DNA of 64,000 nucleotides. It comes from Tenrec ecaudatus. Taxonomy: Eukaryota > Chordata > Mammalia > Afrosoricida > Tenrecidae. A program made the translations under genes and the position numbers. This document shows, in pieces, positions 50,185 through 62,079 of the stretch (its first letter is position 1; every line of letters begins with the position of its first letter). Under the pieces are notes generated by a model. The model did no database searches. It worked only from the letters and a program-made list of their open reading frames with translations, and was not told the DNA's origin. The stretch is taken from the NCBI RefSeq assembly GCF_050624435.1, contig NC_134539.1:121999525-122063524 (forward strand). The letters are read 5' to 3'.

Positions 50185-51556
50185 TATATTTAATTTTTTT
50201 TTTTTTACAAAGCAATCTTATCACCCTCAAAGTACTCTCCATTAGGTGAACAAGCGGCCATCTAGCTCAGAAGCAAAAAAGCCCACATGGAAGCACACTG
50301 GCCAGTGTGATCACGAGGTGGCAAAGGGGCCAGGTATAAGGCATCTTGCAAAAAAAAAAAAAGATATATGTGTGTATATGTATATATATGTGTGTGTATG
50401 TATGTATATATGTGTGTATATCTATATACCATATTGAATGAAGGGGGAAGTGCAGAGTGGAGACCCAAGGCCCAAGTGTCGGCCACTGGAGATCCCCTCA
50501 TAGAGGGGTTTAGGAGAAGAGATGGGTCAATTAGGGCGCGAGGTAGTACCGATGAAGAACACAGCTATCCCCCAGATCCTGGATGCTTCCTCCCCCCAAC
50601 TACCATGATCCGAATTCTACCTTGCAGGGCTGGATAGGGCAGAGGTTGTACACTGGTACATATGAGGGCTGGAGGCACAGGGAATCCAGGGTGGATGATA
50701 CCTTCAGGACCAAGGGTGTGAGGGGCGATGCTGGGAGAGTGGAGCGTGAGTAGGTTGGAAAGGGGGAACTGATTACAAGGACCCACAGGTGACCTCCTCC
50801 CTGGAGAGGGACGGCAGAGAAGGGGGGGAAGGGAGACTCCGGATAGAGCAAGATATGACAAAATAACGATGTATAAATTACCAAGGGCACATGAGGGAGG
50901 GGCAAAAAAAAGAGGACCTGATGCAAAGGGCTTAAGTGGAGAGCAAATGCTTTGAGAATGATTGGGGCAGGGAATGTATGGCTGTGCTTTATACAATTGA
51001 TGTATGTATATGTATGTGTATGGATTGTGATAAGAGTTGTATGAGTCCCTAATAAAATGTAAAAATAGAAAAGAGGAGAAAAAAAGAGAAAATGATTAGG
51101 GCAAAGAATGTACAGATGTGCTTTATACAATTGATGTATGTATACATATGGACGTACGAGTTGTATGAGCCCCTAATAAATTGTTTTTTTTTAAAAAGTA
51201 CTCTCCATTACATGTAACACATTTATCAAATTTACTATTCCATTCTTGGGAACGTTTTTCAAACTCATCTCTTTGGATGGCTGAGAGCATCTCCCTTGTT
51301 TTTTTTCTTCACCTGTTCTATGTTGTCAAATCCCTGTCCTTTCACATTCCTTTGCATTTGCGGAAACAAAAAGAAGTTACACAGAACGAGAGGCCTGCTG
51401 TTTTTTGCCCCAAACGGGTGCACTGAGATGGCTGCGTGAGCAAGTGCATTGTAATGGTGGCAAAACCAGTCCCCCGTTTGCTACAAAGCAGGCCTTTTTA
51501 TGCAATCTTTTCAGAACCTCTAAATAGAAAGCTTGATTAACAGTCTGACGGGTAAA
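50185..51556 (-). mobile_element. Mariner-like fragment, split by an L1
   Basis: 50185-50244 and 51195-51556 together match the mariner at 4.7 kb: ttttacaaagcaatcttatc, actctccatta, attccattcttgggaacgtt, aatggtggcaaaaccagtcc, then directly ttttcagaacctctaaatag. The part between the HHDNAP region and the catalytic middle is deleted. Confidence 0.8.
50245..51194 (+). mobile_element. Afrotherian L1 3' UTR with two tandem 3' ends
   Basis: A 16-bp target duplication, AAAGTACTCTCCATTA, lies at 50229-50244 and 51195-51210. The insert contains the L1 3' UTR (ggggcgatgctgggagagtg, gatatgacaaaataacgatg) and a first end GAGTCCCTAATAAAATG at 51040-51058. A second copy of the last about 120 bases follows, ending GAGCCCCTAATAAATTG at 51167-51183 and a T-rich/A stretch. 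A TG/TA simple repeat lies at 50362-50428. Confidence 0.85.
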
Positions 51557-52339
51557 ATTCTATTTCTTAAAATGGCGATAGATACATAGATGCTATATTA
51601 TTTTAAAAGTACATATTAATTTAATACACTTAACATACACACATTTTCATTTCAAAATTGAAAAATATAAATATTAAACAACATTGTTCTGGTAACAATA
51701 TGGATAAATTAAGAGGGGGCAGAGGAAGTACGTTTAGGACATTAAATAATACAGAGGCAGAAGTGGCTTGAAATGGAACATGCTAAGAAAATTTATGTAA
51801 AACACAAGAGTAAATCAAAAGGTAGGTGATACAATCTCTTGGTTTCATATGGATGGAAGGGGTATGCAGTGAAATGCACTTTGCTCAATTCACTGTTTAC
51901 TGTTAAGGTTTCAAGCTTATCTGTTAATATGTCTATTTTTGTCCAGTATAAATGCAGATAACTTCTGTGCGAGAGAAAATTATATTAAGGGGTATGGTTT
52001 ATTGGTCTGTAATACATTAACCAGTTTTGTATCCAGGCTAGTAATCTCATCTACATTTTTTGTAGAATTACCTATAGAAAGAATGCCTATGGCCTTAAAT
52101 ATACTCTGAATAATTTCCCTTATTAAACAATAAGTTGATTACAATATTTGACAAGTGTTTGCTTTATATTTCATGTGAATCTTGAGTTTACCTTTTTAGC
52201 ACTTTACTGGAGAAAGAAAACATATTTTTTAAATGTTTAAAATTTTTAATTAATGTGACATGGTGGCAGATTGAATTTTTCTCTTTACTGTCATATTCAA
52301 AGATGCATCAAAATACATGAAGGTAACTAAGTAAAAAAA
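51557..52339. other. Intron 14, unique sequence
   Basis: AT-rich; no repeat or gene recognised. Confidence 0.5.
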
Positions 52340-53560
52340 GCAGTGTTATTGAGGCCCCTGTTTATACAGGAATGGGTTCATTCCAAACAAAATGTTTTAA
52401 AACAAGTTTCCATTATCAGTGAATGGCTGCAGACAAGTTCGCTCAGTAATATACCTATTTTAGTTTCACTGGAGTATCTTCCCCTACCACTCCCCTAAAA
52501 AGATCAAATTAAAACAGTGAATCCCCTCTGACCATGGTCAAGGGATGAAATAGTCTTGCTACCAGACAGAGAGGCTTATAAAGTCAATGATGGCAGATGT
52601 AATACCTTATCATTTGATGAAAATGTAATACCTTATCATTTGATCTTCCTTTTGACCCATTTTAGAGTTGGTTTGGTTTTTAATATTTTCTGTGTTTTGT
52701 CTAGTCATTGTTGGTTTTATGTTTGCTTGCTTGCTTCCTTGTTTGTGTCTTGCATGATTTTCCGTATATGAAATCCAGGATAGATAAATCTATAGAGCCA
52801 GTACTAGATAGGGGCATGGCAGGGGAAGGTGGGGGGAAATGGGGAGCTAACAACAATGAGTTTAAGAAGAAAATGTTCTGAAATTGTTGATGGTGATGAC
52901 TGCACAAATCTTAATATTACTGGACAATTAAATTGTAGGATATGTGAAGTATATGCCAAAAAAACTATTTAAATTAAAAAAACAAAGATAGTCACTTCTG
53001 AGGGATCTGCTGGCCCATTAAATGCAAGGTAAAGAGGTCAGCTAAGAAGGCATGGCTATAGTTACCTGGAATTCTAAAGGGATCGTCGTGCTAGGTTTTC
53101 TCAAAGTGCCAGCATGATCACGGGTAGGGGGTGGGGTGGGGAGGGGGGCTCAGTAGAAAGCAGTTTTAAGAAAATCGCAAACTACATTGGTGAGAAAAAG
53201 ACCAGGATAGTTGTGTCAAGAAATTTCCGCATAAGGGTAATACACCTGCTTGTTCATGGGCAGTTCAAGACGTTCATTATGGAAACTTATCACATCTACC
53301 CTTTAGTACTGATTTCATACTCACTTGTCTCTCAAACCCAAAGAGTATTTCAAATGAACATAATTTCAGTTCCTTTATGTTGCCCAAAGTGCTGAAGAGC
53401 ATGAAATTCTTCAGAGAAAGGTTAGAGAGGAAAACACAGCTTTCAGAAGTAGAGTGACCTAGATGAAGATTATGTTGGGAAATAATAGCGCCTTATTTAA
53501 TATTTTTCTTAATTACTACTTTTTATAATTTTCAAGCAATACATTTTAGATTGTGGTACC
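52340..53560 (+). mobile_element. Second mariner-type remnant, copy B, interrupted
   Basis: 52340-52550 and 53000-53560 align in order with the copy at 31.6-32.3 kb: ggctgcagacaagttcgctc, gaggtcagctaagaaggcat, gttttaagaaaatcgcaaac, aattcttcagagaaaggtta. An L1 3' end sits between them. A 23-base unit around gtaataccttatcatttgat is duplicated at 52596-52618 and 52622-52644. Confidence 0.65.
52650..52990 (+). mobile_element. L1 3' end in mariner
   Basis: ggtggggggaaatggggagc, ttgttgatggtgatgactgc, then gaagtatatgccaaaaaaac with an A-rich end: an older L1 3' end than the one at 51 kb. Confidence 0.6.
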
Positions 53561-53679
53561 ATTCACGTATACAAGATGCATTAGAAAAGGAGCAAGATCA
53601 GAAAGAAAGATGGTTTTTGCCTTTGAGATACGCAAATTGAAATGTTGACCTGGCAGATGACGCTATGGGTATGGTACTT

Positions 53680-54185
53680 AGAGAGGTGTTCAGATTTGAG
53701 CAATAAAGTGGGAGACCAAGTCTACAGAGGTCACTGAAGAAAGTGTATCTGCAAGGGGCTACCGGAAAAGCAACAACAACCCAGAATTGCGCTGGGTGGA
53801 GCAGAGCACAAAAACACTCGTTGTGACTTGCCCCACGGATTGGAAATCTACCACTCTGTGCCAAGCTCTGGGTCCTGGTTCTGCTGCTTTTCCTCTGCTG
53901 TCTTCCAGATCCAGGAGGTTCACTGTGCGGGATCTCATGTCCAGAACACACACTCTGCTCCTGGGTCTTGCTGAATGAGATCCCTCCTCCTGCTTCTCAG
54001 AGGGCTCGTTTTATATGCAGCAGGATGGCAGTCCACAGACTCTGGTTCACAATGACTTACAGGTGAATCCTATCGGTATCTTCTCCCACCTCTTACCAGA
54101 TCCATGCAGGACAAAGTCGTCTGGTGGGAGTTTGAAAGTTTGGCTAGCCAGAACCACATTAAATAATCCACTGCCCCTGCAATTC
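53680..54185 (-). mobile_element. Possible LTR, antisense
   Basis: GC-richer block. Reversed it has a TATA-like tgcatataaaacgagccc at about 54018 and downstream sequence of LTR character. No ends or duplication found, so the call is weak. Confidence 0.3.
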
Positions 54186-54523
54186 TTTCCCTAGAAATCA
54201 AAATTATTTGCTTCCCTTGCTCATTTAGATCTTTATTCAATGTCACATTCTTAGACAGGCCTTCCCAAACTAAACCATCTCTCCCTACTTTCTTAGAATT
54301 CCCTTTACCTCATCCTGTGCTTGATTTTTCTAGGTAGCATGTATCACCATCTAACAAAGCATATACCTTTCTTATGCATTATGCGCCGGAATTTAATCTC
54401 TACAAGGACAATGATTTTTGTCTGCTTTGTTCACTGCTAGAATAATCCAGTGCCTAGAATAGTACTGGGCATGTGGGAAGTTCTCAGTCAACATCGGAAT
54501 TAACTTAAATGAATGAGGAACCC
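54186..54523. other. Intron 14, unclassified
   Basis: Words such as cctccctactttcttagaat and gtgcctagaatagtactggg suggest an old MIR or L2 piece, not firmly callable. Confidence 0.35.
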
Positions 54524-54690
54524 TCACAGCCATCGAGTCATTCCCGATTCATAGTAACCTCATAAGGCCAGCAGTTCAAAACCATCATCTGTTCCGCATG
54601 AGAAAGATGAGGATTTCTACTCCTGTAAAGATTTACAATCTTGAAAGCCCACAGGGGCAGTTCCAATCTGTCCTAGAATGTCAGTGTGAG
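54524..54690. mobile_element. Fold-back AfroSINE chimera
   Basis: 54524-54562 is an AfroSINE tail in antisense (cacagccatcgagtcattcc). It joins directly to 54564-54690, an AfroSINE body in sense (ggccagcagttcaaaaccat, gtaaagatttacaatcttga, ggggcagttccaatctgtcc). Confidence 0.65.
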
Positions 54691-56440
54691 TGGAGAAGGG
54701 AGGTCCAGAACGCTGGATGCAAAAGGAAGGGAAAATAATATGTGAAAATCAAGTGCCAAAGTTTCATAAAAATATTCAGATGGTTTTAAGGTGACAATAA
54801 AAAGGAAGAGGAAGGATGATTAAATGACAATAGTTAAGAGGTTCGGGATTTTGTTTGTTTCTTTTTTCACTTTTTAAGAAGAAAACGCCATAGTAAAGGT
54901 TTAGAAAGAACAATGGAGAACAAATTGGGTATCAACTCCACGGTACTACAGGTTGTGAGCTAAGAGACAACACAATTTTCAAGAGCTGACAGGAAGCAGT
55001 GTACGTCTTGGGGAGATCCAGATTTTAGTTCAGGTAAGGCATTCAGAAATACTGAAAGTAAGGTGAAGGGAGTTTGGGGATACTGAGACAACATCTCGAC
55101 AGAACATAATGCTTTCTTTTCATTCTTTCCGTGGAGTTTTTTTTACGTACCTTCAAATCCTTCCGTTTAATATTATATAGCAGTTACATGAAAATTTAGA
55201 GTACAGCTCTATAGCATAAACATTCTGATTATTTCCATGAAAATAGTTTATACCAAATTTTCAGTTTTAGATAACAAAATACTTAGGTCTATAGCTTTTC
55301 CATTCTCATCGCTGGTGACATTCAAACACATATATACATCTTGGCAGAGAAATCACACAAATAACTAAACACACAAATAGTCTTTACAATTCTTTTAAGT
55401 TTCCCAACTAGGCGCCTAAAAAGACAAACATTTTAGTGAAAAGTAACAGACAAGGATTCATCTTTTGGGTTTAAAGACTTACATAAATGAGAAATGTGAG
55501 GGTTTTTTTTTTCATTTTAAAATATTTAATTCAATAGTTCATAGAAGGCAAGTACTAGTCACATGGAGACAAACCAGTCCCCCACTCCTCCCCCCCCCCA
55601 AAAAAAAAGAAAGAACAATCCATACACAATGATATAGATTACTGAATTTACTAACTGGTGTGCCCATCATGTGAATCAGCTAACTACAGAGATAATTTCT
55701 GGTTTTTAGTCAAATTTTACAAATTAAGACACTTTGGGATGTTTATGCTTTTTATTGCCTCCCCCCCCACCCACCCAAATATAAAACCAGTATCTCACTT
55801 GGGAGGCGATTGGTTAGAGTACAACCTAGTGGGGAAATCCTGCATTTTCTCAATGTCCGTAGCTTTTACACAATTCCAGATGTTCCATACATTAATAATG
55901 CACTAACTCAAAACCTCTTTTTGAAACTTTAGAAAGTGCAAATTGCATTAAGACTTCTTTTCCCTCATTAATGGTATTGTTACAATCCCCGTCTTCTGGA
56001 AAATGTTTTTTGGCATGTGTTTAACTTTATAATATTGCCATTTACTTGCTTTAATAGCCAGTACTCAAGTCTTGATGCTTTTAATAGGCCTGCCTAAACA
56101 GACTACCATCTTTTGTAATCTTATTCACATAATTTATTTTATAGGTAAAACCTGTCACATTTTTCCATCTGAAGATGATTCTTCATTATTCATTTCATGA
56201 GTTACTAATACTTAAGAAATGTTTACTCCTTTAGTCAGTTGATATGTACCTATAGATGGCATATGTTAAAAATAAAATAGTTTCTTCTAAATCATATAAA
56301 AGTGGAAAATTAAGTAGTATTATTTTTATAACCTTTTTGTTAAAGTTAAAATGAGTCCATCCTAGATTCTAGCTATAATCAAATATGAGAAAATTAAAAA
56401 TATGAATTTCATTGGAAACAATTTTCCATACTCTAGTCCA
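54691..56440. other. Intron 14, mostly unique
   Basis: About 1.75 kb without recognised genes or transposons; C and A runs at 55584-55609 and a C run at 55760-55767. Confidence 0.5.
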
Positions 56441-56640
56441 TAACAGCTTCACCTCAAGTGATTGGATTCTACCTCAGACCAAACTTCCAACCAGTATCAA
56501 TGCAGCCAGTGCAGTCTGACAATGAGTCTGCTGGAAGACTGTCCAAACGTAAACGACGTCTGCAGTGCTAACCCCGGACGTGGAAATAACGGACCTGATG
56601 GTCCTCTCTGAGGGAGTATTTCCTCTCAATAAACTGGTTA
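56441..56640 (+). pseudogene. Possible retrocopy end, unidentified
   Basis: A GC-richer island in AT-rich intron. One plus frame reads GFYLRPNFQPVSMQPVQSDN, then ESAGRLSKRKRRLQC and a stop at about 56569. A non-coding part follows and ends with CTCAATAAACTGG, a polyadenylation signal. This looks like the last codons and 3' UTR of a processed mRNA, but I do not recognise the gene and see no poly(A) or duplication. Confidence 0.3.
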
Positions 56641-57073
56641 AAAGATCGAAAATATGAAAATGTCAAAGTTCAACTACTGATCTCGATGGATTTATTTACG
56701 ATCACTTCAGAATGGTCTGATAATATACAACATGCAAAGTAAACATTTCAAATAAAATAAGATATAAGAAATAATTCATACAATTCCTTATGACAATTTA
56801 CTTAGTTGATCTCTCTTAAAGAAATAAGGACCCAGTAGCTATTCAAGTATGGAAAAAATTCAAATTCTTTGAAACACAGATCTGAATTCTGTTTGATTCA
56901 TCAACACAGTTGGCTCATCAGTCTGAAATAACTATTTGGTTAAAAAGTATATACTTGGCCATTTTTGCTGTTTTAAAGTCAACATGCATTGGCTGAAATC
57001 TGAATGAATAAACTTACTCACACAAATTCATCTCTATGCTCTAATCCTCACCTGAGAAGATTAACTACAAGCC
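56641..57073. other. Intron 14, unique sequence
   Basis: No repeat or gene recognised. Confidence 0.5.
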
Positions 57074-57084
57074 AAAAAAAGGCA

Positions 57085-57703
57085 GCTCGAGTTGTGTGGC
57101 TGCTGCTACCTGGCGGGAACACTGTGCTTCTGGTCCTGCTCGGTAACTTCCTTACCTTCCTGTCCCTCTGTGCTGCCCACAAGATGGCTCAAAAGCAAAG
57201 ATACCATTCAGACCAATGCTTCAATGAACGCTGTGAGCACCGGCATGTCATGCTACCCAGAGAACTTGCCAAACAAGTATCTCCAAACCATCTAATGTCT
57301 GAAGAGGAGCAAAGGAGGCTTGGTGTTCAACAAAATCTAGACTGGGTCATTACAAGGTTCATGAGCCCAAACCACATATTCTTCTCTTTAGTTGACTAAT
57401 TAAAAAAAACAAACAAAAATGAAGCTTATATAGGGATTTTCAATTACATTTTTTCAAATGTAATGTTTATGTATATGTATAAATCATCCATCCATACCTG
57501 AGTTCTTCACAGCAACAAAGCTCAGTAAAATGTAACTGCAAATAGATTACTATCAGGTGTTTAAGACATAATTTCCTTTAGTTGGTGGCTTTTTGTTTGT
57601 TTGTTTGTTTGTTTGCTTTGTGGTATAAGTAATTGCCTATTGGACTTTTACTTGTTACTTTTGTTTATAGTAAAGTTTCTGTGTTTCATTTGTTAAAAAA
57701 AAA
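57085..57703 (+). pseudogene. CKS2: CKS2 processed pseudogene
   Basis: CKS2 is a 79-residue cyclin-dependent kinase regulatory subunit. The ATG at 57184-57186 follows a CKS2-like leader ending ctgcccacaag. The copy reads MAQKQRYHSDQCFNE, then HRHVMLPRELAKQV, HLMSEEEQRRLGVQQNL; the MLPRELSKQV and MSEEE words point to CKS2 rather than CKS1B. A one-base loss after GVQQNLDW shifts the frame, so the C-terminal EPEPHILLF strand is lost and a stop follows at 57397. The 3' UTR continues to a poly(A) run at 57694-57704. AAAAAAAGGCA occurs at 57074-57084 and 57698-57708 as target duplication. Not functional. Confidence 0.92.
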
Positions 57704-57935
57704 AGGCAACCCAATTCCGATTTGTAAAATGGTGATAAATAAATTACAATTTACGTGCACTGAAGTATTAGAATCTAGGTAGACTACATATTGAAATAAG
57801 GAAATGAGGACAAAGCAATCCCTACAATGTTTCCAGAGTTTCTACTTTCAGGTATTCCAAACCTGAGTCTGTTGGAAACCTGTCACTATAAACCTTGAAC
57901 ACCCAGAAGATTGTCTACTTGCAACGCTGTAGGAA

Positions 57936-58113
57936 GGAGCCCCCATGGTGCTGGTGGACAAGCACTGGCCTGCTAACTGCAAGATGAGTGCTTCAAAACC
58001 ACCAGCCTCTCCATGGGCGAGAGAGAAGGCTATCTGCCCCCATGACCTTCACAGCCTCAGAAACCCCACACGGGGTCACCACGAGCCAGAACCGACCCAA
58101 CAGCAGTGGGCTT
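57936..58113 (+). mobile_element. AfroSINE, GC-rich copy
   Basis: GGAGCCCCCATGGTGCTG head, ccatgggcgagagagaaggc body, accacgagccagaaccgacc tail. Better preserved CpG-type sites than most copies here suggest a younger insertion. Confidence 0.8.
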
Positions 58114-58134
58114 GACGGTGGGCTGCAGACAAGA

Positions 58135-58400
58135 TTCAAAAGGAAAATGTCTAAAACGCAATGTGTTAAGTATTGCTATGGATGTGTATATTAAACCAAG
58201 GGACAAGGAAAGTGGAGTCCTTGCTTAGAAGGCATTGTGTTCATGCTTAAAGTGATGGGATCATTTGGAGAAGGATAGTGAGGATGGCTGCACACATGAA
58301 GAATGTAGCCAATGCCATGCATGGGAGTATAGTACATGCAGAAATTGTTGAATAGACAAAATGCTTTGCTGTGTATATTATCCTACCAATTAAAAACAAA
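58135..58400 (+). mobile_element. L1-type 3' end
   Basis: agaatgtagccaatgccatg, gttgaatagacaaaatgctt, gctgtgtatattatcctacc and an A-rich end are in the order of an L1 3' end. Confidence 0.5.
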
Positions 58401-58663
58401 GACCTAAAAACAAAACACGCCCCCCCTACAATCAAGAATAAAATTGCAGTTGAAAACGATACAATTTTTTGATATGTACTATAGAGTTGAGTTACCCATG
58501 TCATATACTAAAAGCCCATACAAATTAATGGGGAGTGGGGTGAGTAATATAAACAGAAAATAAACAAAAAAAATTAAGACAGCAAAAAGCAAAACAAAAA
58601 TTGATAACCCACAGAACAGTAATTTCATTAACTAAAGAAATATAAATTAATGCTGAAACAAAA

Positions 58664-58741
58664 TGAGTTGGTTTCACAGAGTTTGGGAAAAAATAAATAG
58701 AAAGATAATATAATTTTTCCACCAAGCTTTTTGAAGCCCAC
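58664..58741. mobile_element. Palindromic mariner-type MITE, copy 4
   Basis: ggtttcacagagtttgggaa at left, centre aaatagaaagataatataat, and caagctttttgaagccca at right. Confidence 0.6.
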
Positions 58742-58820
58742 TTTATGTTTGCATGCATCTTTTCTGTTCGTCTTCTTTTCTAGTTAAAAAAAAGCTGAAA
58801 ATAACTCATTAAGATAATAG

Positions 58821-58840
58821 AAATATATATATATATATAG
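58821..58840. repeat. (TA)n simple repeat
   Basis: Short alternating AT run, aatatatatatatatatag. Confidence 0.8.
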
Positions 58841-58936
58841 ATATTTTAAAGTTTATATAAGTATATGGTCTCTGAACTCACAGAATGGTCAATATAAAAA
58901 ACTAATAGTCAATTAATATCATCACTTTAGCTCCTA

Positions 58937-59130
58937 AAGAAATCTGGTAGCACACTAGTTAAGCATTCAGCTGCTACTCAAAGGGTCTGCTGTTCAAATC
59001 CAGCAGCCACTGCAGAGGAAAGAGATGTGGCAGTATGTTCCTTTAAATATTACAGCCGTGAAAACTCTGGGACAACTCTGTCCTTTCGGGTCACAATGAG
59101 TGGGAGTTGACTTGACATTAATTGGCTTGC
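58937..59130 (+). mobile_element. AfroSINE
   Basis: Head with gcacactagttaagcattca, a clear B-box-like GTTCAAATCC, body agaggaaagagatgtggcag, tail gggtcacaatgagtgggagt. Confidence 0.8.
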
Positions 59131-60054
59131 TTTATGTTTTGGGATTCTTCAGGGGTTTTGTTTGTTTGTGTGTTTATCACAGTTACTAAAGAAATTAGGT
59201 TAGGAAGTAACATGTTATTTATATTTAGATCAGTTACTTTCCTTCTTCGAAGTGATATATTTCATCTCAATATATTAATAGTTAGAACAGTTTTTAAACC
59301 GTTAATACTAGTGAATGGGAAGAATCTCATTTGAGAAAACTGGTATCAGAAGATAAAGAGTGCCTTCTACAGACAGACTGCTTCTTTCTCCCCGCACTGT
59401 AGATTTTCCAAACAATTATATTATTGCCAGTTTAAATAACTTTTCATTAGAACTAGGATTTCTTTATAGATATGAATAACAACAATGTATCAAGCCACTT
59501 TCTAGCATTTAAGGAATCATGTCATTGGAACCGAACGGGGCATAAAGTTTTCATTTATTCCCTTAGGATTTCCTATTCCCTTTCTATAACTCTGATTGGA
59601 AAACCAAGAAAAAAATGTTTTTGACTAACAAGGGAAGATTTTTCTTCCCTTGATCTTTTATCTAACTCTGGGGTGAATAGTTTCAATGATTCAAAAAATA
59701 TGTTTCCTTCTAATTTTATAGCAGAAAATTGTCTCCACAAATACGAGTAGATAAGGCCAAGAAGCCTACGTGTTTCATTGTGTAGCTTAGTTCTAAGCTA
59801 AAGTATTAGTCTTTGGCATAATTGTTTGATACACATGTTCAGACTCTTGAATACAATTTGCTTTCTAATAAGGATTTTTTAAAATGTTTCATCGATTTTA
59901 TTTTTAGTATCCTTATAAAAATTGATTACATTTCTTTCCAAAACAAATCCTTTTATCTAGAGAAACGACTGCTTGAGTGCGTCTCTGCCTAATGAAGTAA
60001 ATATGTGGATGGGTCATGCAGTGAATTACTTCAATGTGGTCCTTCGAGTCACAA
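59131..60054. other. Intron 14, unique sequence
   Basis: AT-rich; no repeat or gene recognised. Confidence 0.5.
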
Positions 60055-60238
60055 AGAGCCCTGGTGATGCAGTGGTTAAGTGCTTAACTGCTAAACAAAA
60101 GGTCAGTGGGTTTGAATCCATTAGCCACTCTGCTTCTTGGAAACTTACAGCCTTCGAAATCCTATGAGGTAGCTCTGTTTGGTCCTATAGGGTCACTATG
60201 AGTTGTAATAGACTTAATGGCAAAGGACAGTGGCAACC
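60055..60238 (+). mobile_element. AfroSINE, full length
   Basis: GAGCCCTGGTGATGCAGTGG head, aaggtcagtgggtttgaatc with the B box, tcctatagggtcactatgag tail. One of the best preserved copies. Confidence 0.88.
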
Positions 60239-60284
60239 ATGGAAGTCTCATAAATTATTTAGTGAGACCTAAACAAATAGGGTG

Positions 60285-60990
60285 CTTGCTGCCCATCAAG
60301 TGAGTCGGAGAGTTTAGCTAATGCAAATAAAGTCTATGAAGCCCTTGAGGAGCAGAACCAGGCACATAACATCCATGGAAACCTCACAGGACTGATCAGT
60401 TTTGCCATTCTGCTTTAAAGAAAGCCAATCCCAAAAGTTGGAAGGAGAACCTCACTACCATCAAGAAAAGCCATGTCCCTGGACTGAGACACTCCTAAAC
60501 CCATGAGACACAGAGTGGTAACACCAACCTATGGGGTCAGAGTGCTGAGCACCTCCAGGCAGAAGGGTTCCTGGTCGAGGGGGGTGAATTAAGGCACATA
60601 TCCGCAGAGGTAGGGCTGTGTAACACTTGCCTAAGCAGGGGAGAAAGCCGGCCAGATGTGATGAAGGAGGGCCAAGGGAGAGACCTGCCTACAGAAAAGC
60701 TGTTCTGATTGGAAAAACTGTATCTGGAGTTGTTTCTGTGCCTCCAAGTTGATTGTGAACCTCAATTGTAACCTGCTATTTCTCTGACATGACTACATGA
60801 GTCCTGTGTGCTCATTGCTACAATTACTGAGCCCAGCAGAGAAGTAGAGAGGGTCATGGGGGAAATTATTAGGGTCAAAATTAGTTTAAAAAAAAATTTG
60901 GAGGTGGGAGGTCTGTCTGAAGTCTACCTAATGGAAATCAGCGTGGGGTTGATGCTGACCTTGATTATCCTTTCTCACCCAGAAGTTATG
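60285..60990. other. Unclassified repeat-like block
   Basis: GC-richer sequence with words such as ctgtgtaacacttgcctaag and tatctggagttgtttctgtg that I associate with an afrotherian interspersed repeat, but I cannot name the family or its ends. Confidence 0.3.
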
Positions 60991-61453
60991 ACACTTCTCC
61001 AAACGGAAAGATAATAGGAAAGCCAAAGTTCAATGTTGCCATTCAAATATATTACTTGCTTATTTTTCTATCTTTTGATGCATAAAATCCTATGGGGAAA
61101 AAAAGGAAATGTCGCTTCTAATGGTGAAATTTATCAGATTTAAAAAATAAAGTTATGTTATTATCAGATATTACATATAGCTCCAATGATTTGAGTATCA
61201 GTAAGAACCAAATAGATAATATAACTGTAATTTAACTCAAGAAAATATTATTAGAAACCAGAGTGCCTCTAAAGACAATAAAAAAAATCATTAGTCTTTT
61301 TTTATCAGATACTTGAAGCAAAAAGGCTAAAAACAACATTAAAAAGTTAATTTTAGATGCTGATTACTGAGCAATCAAAAAAGTATAATTAAGTACAATT
61401 GAGAAGGTTCATTTTTCCTAAGAATAAAATAATGTATATATAACCTGTCCTCT
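60991..61453. other. Intron 14, unique sequence
   Basis: AT-rich; nothing recognised. Confidence 0.5.
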
Positions 61454-61872
61454 TGTTATGGACTCAATTATGCCCAACCCCAAAAGAATGTGTTATAAAT
61501 CCTACCCTCTATGCCTATGGTTACAATAGATATTGGGAATGTGTTGTTTATGGGGTTAATGAGGTTAAGATTAGTGGAGCGTATATTTTAAGCTAATCTC
61601 TTTTGCGATAAAAATAAATTAAACAAGTAAGCTAGAGGGAGAGTCAAGGTAGGAAGAGAGATGCCAGCCACTTGAAGATTACCCAGGAGCAGAAGCTCAA
61701 AGAGACAAGGACGTTTCTTCCAGAGCTAACAGGGAGAGAAAGCCTTTCCCTAGAGCCAGCATCCTGAATTTGGATTTCTAGTCTCTTAAACTGTAAGAAA
61801 ATAAATGCCTATATGTTCAAGCCATCCACTTGTGGTACTTCTGTTATGTCATCACTAAATAACTTAGAAACA
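61454..61872 (+). mobile_element. Solo LTR, ERVL-MaLR (MLT1/MST-like)
   Basis: TGTTATGGACTCAATTATGC start, a gatgccagccacttgaagat middle, tgaatttggatttctagtct and a terminal part with aaaataaatgcctatatg (polyadenylation signal) then cacttgtggtacttctgtta. This is the layout of mammalian apparent LTR retrotransposon ends. Confidence 0.65.
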
Positions 61873-62079
61873 GCTTGTTAACTAGCATCATTTTACATCC
61901 TCAAGGCTTTTAAGCAAAACAGCAGAATAATAAAGCAGTATCTTAGTCAATTAATAAACAAGTTAAACAATATATGAGGCTTAAAAAACTGTTTCCCTGC
62001 TGTTTCTAACCCTAGGAAGCCTATCAAAGTAATTCTACATGATTTTTCAAAAGCAAAGAAATAATACCTATTCTCTTAC

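Noticed and set aside
50565..51130. Two long minus-strand open frames (143 and 176 codons)
   Set aside because: They are the reverse complement of the L1 3' UTR. The same words appear in other L1 3' ends in this window and code for nothing known.
53598..53978. GC-richer region with frames on both strands, considered as a gene or CpG island
   Set aside because: CpG density is low and no frame resembles a protein I know; an LTR-like element is the more likely reading.
57004..57399. 131-codon open frame as a functional CKS2-like gene
   Set aside because: No introns, poly(A) tail, target duplication and a frameshift that removes the C-terminal strand: a processed pseudogene.
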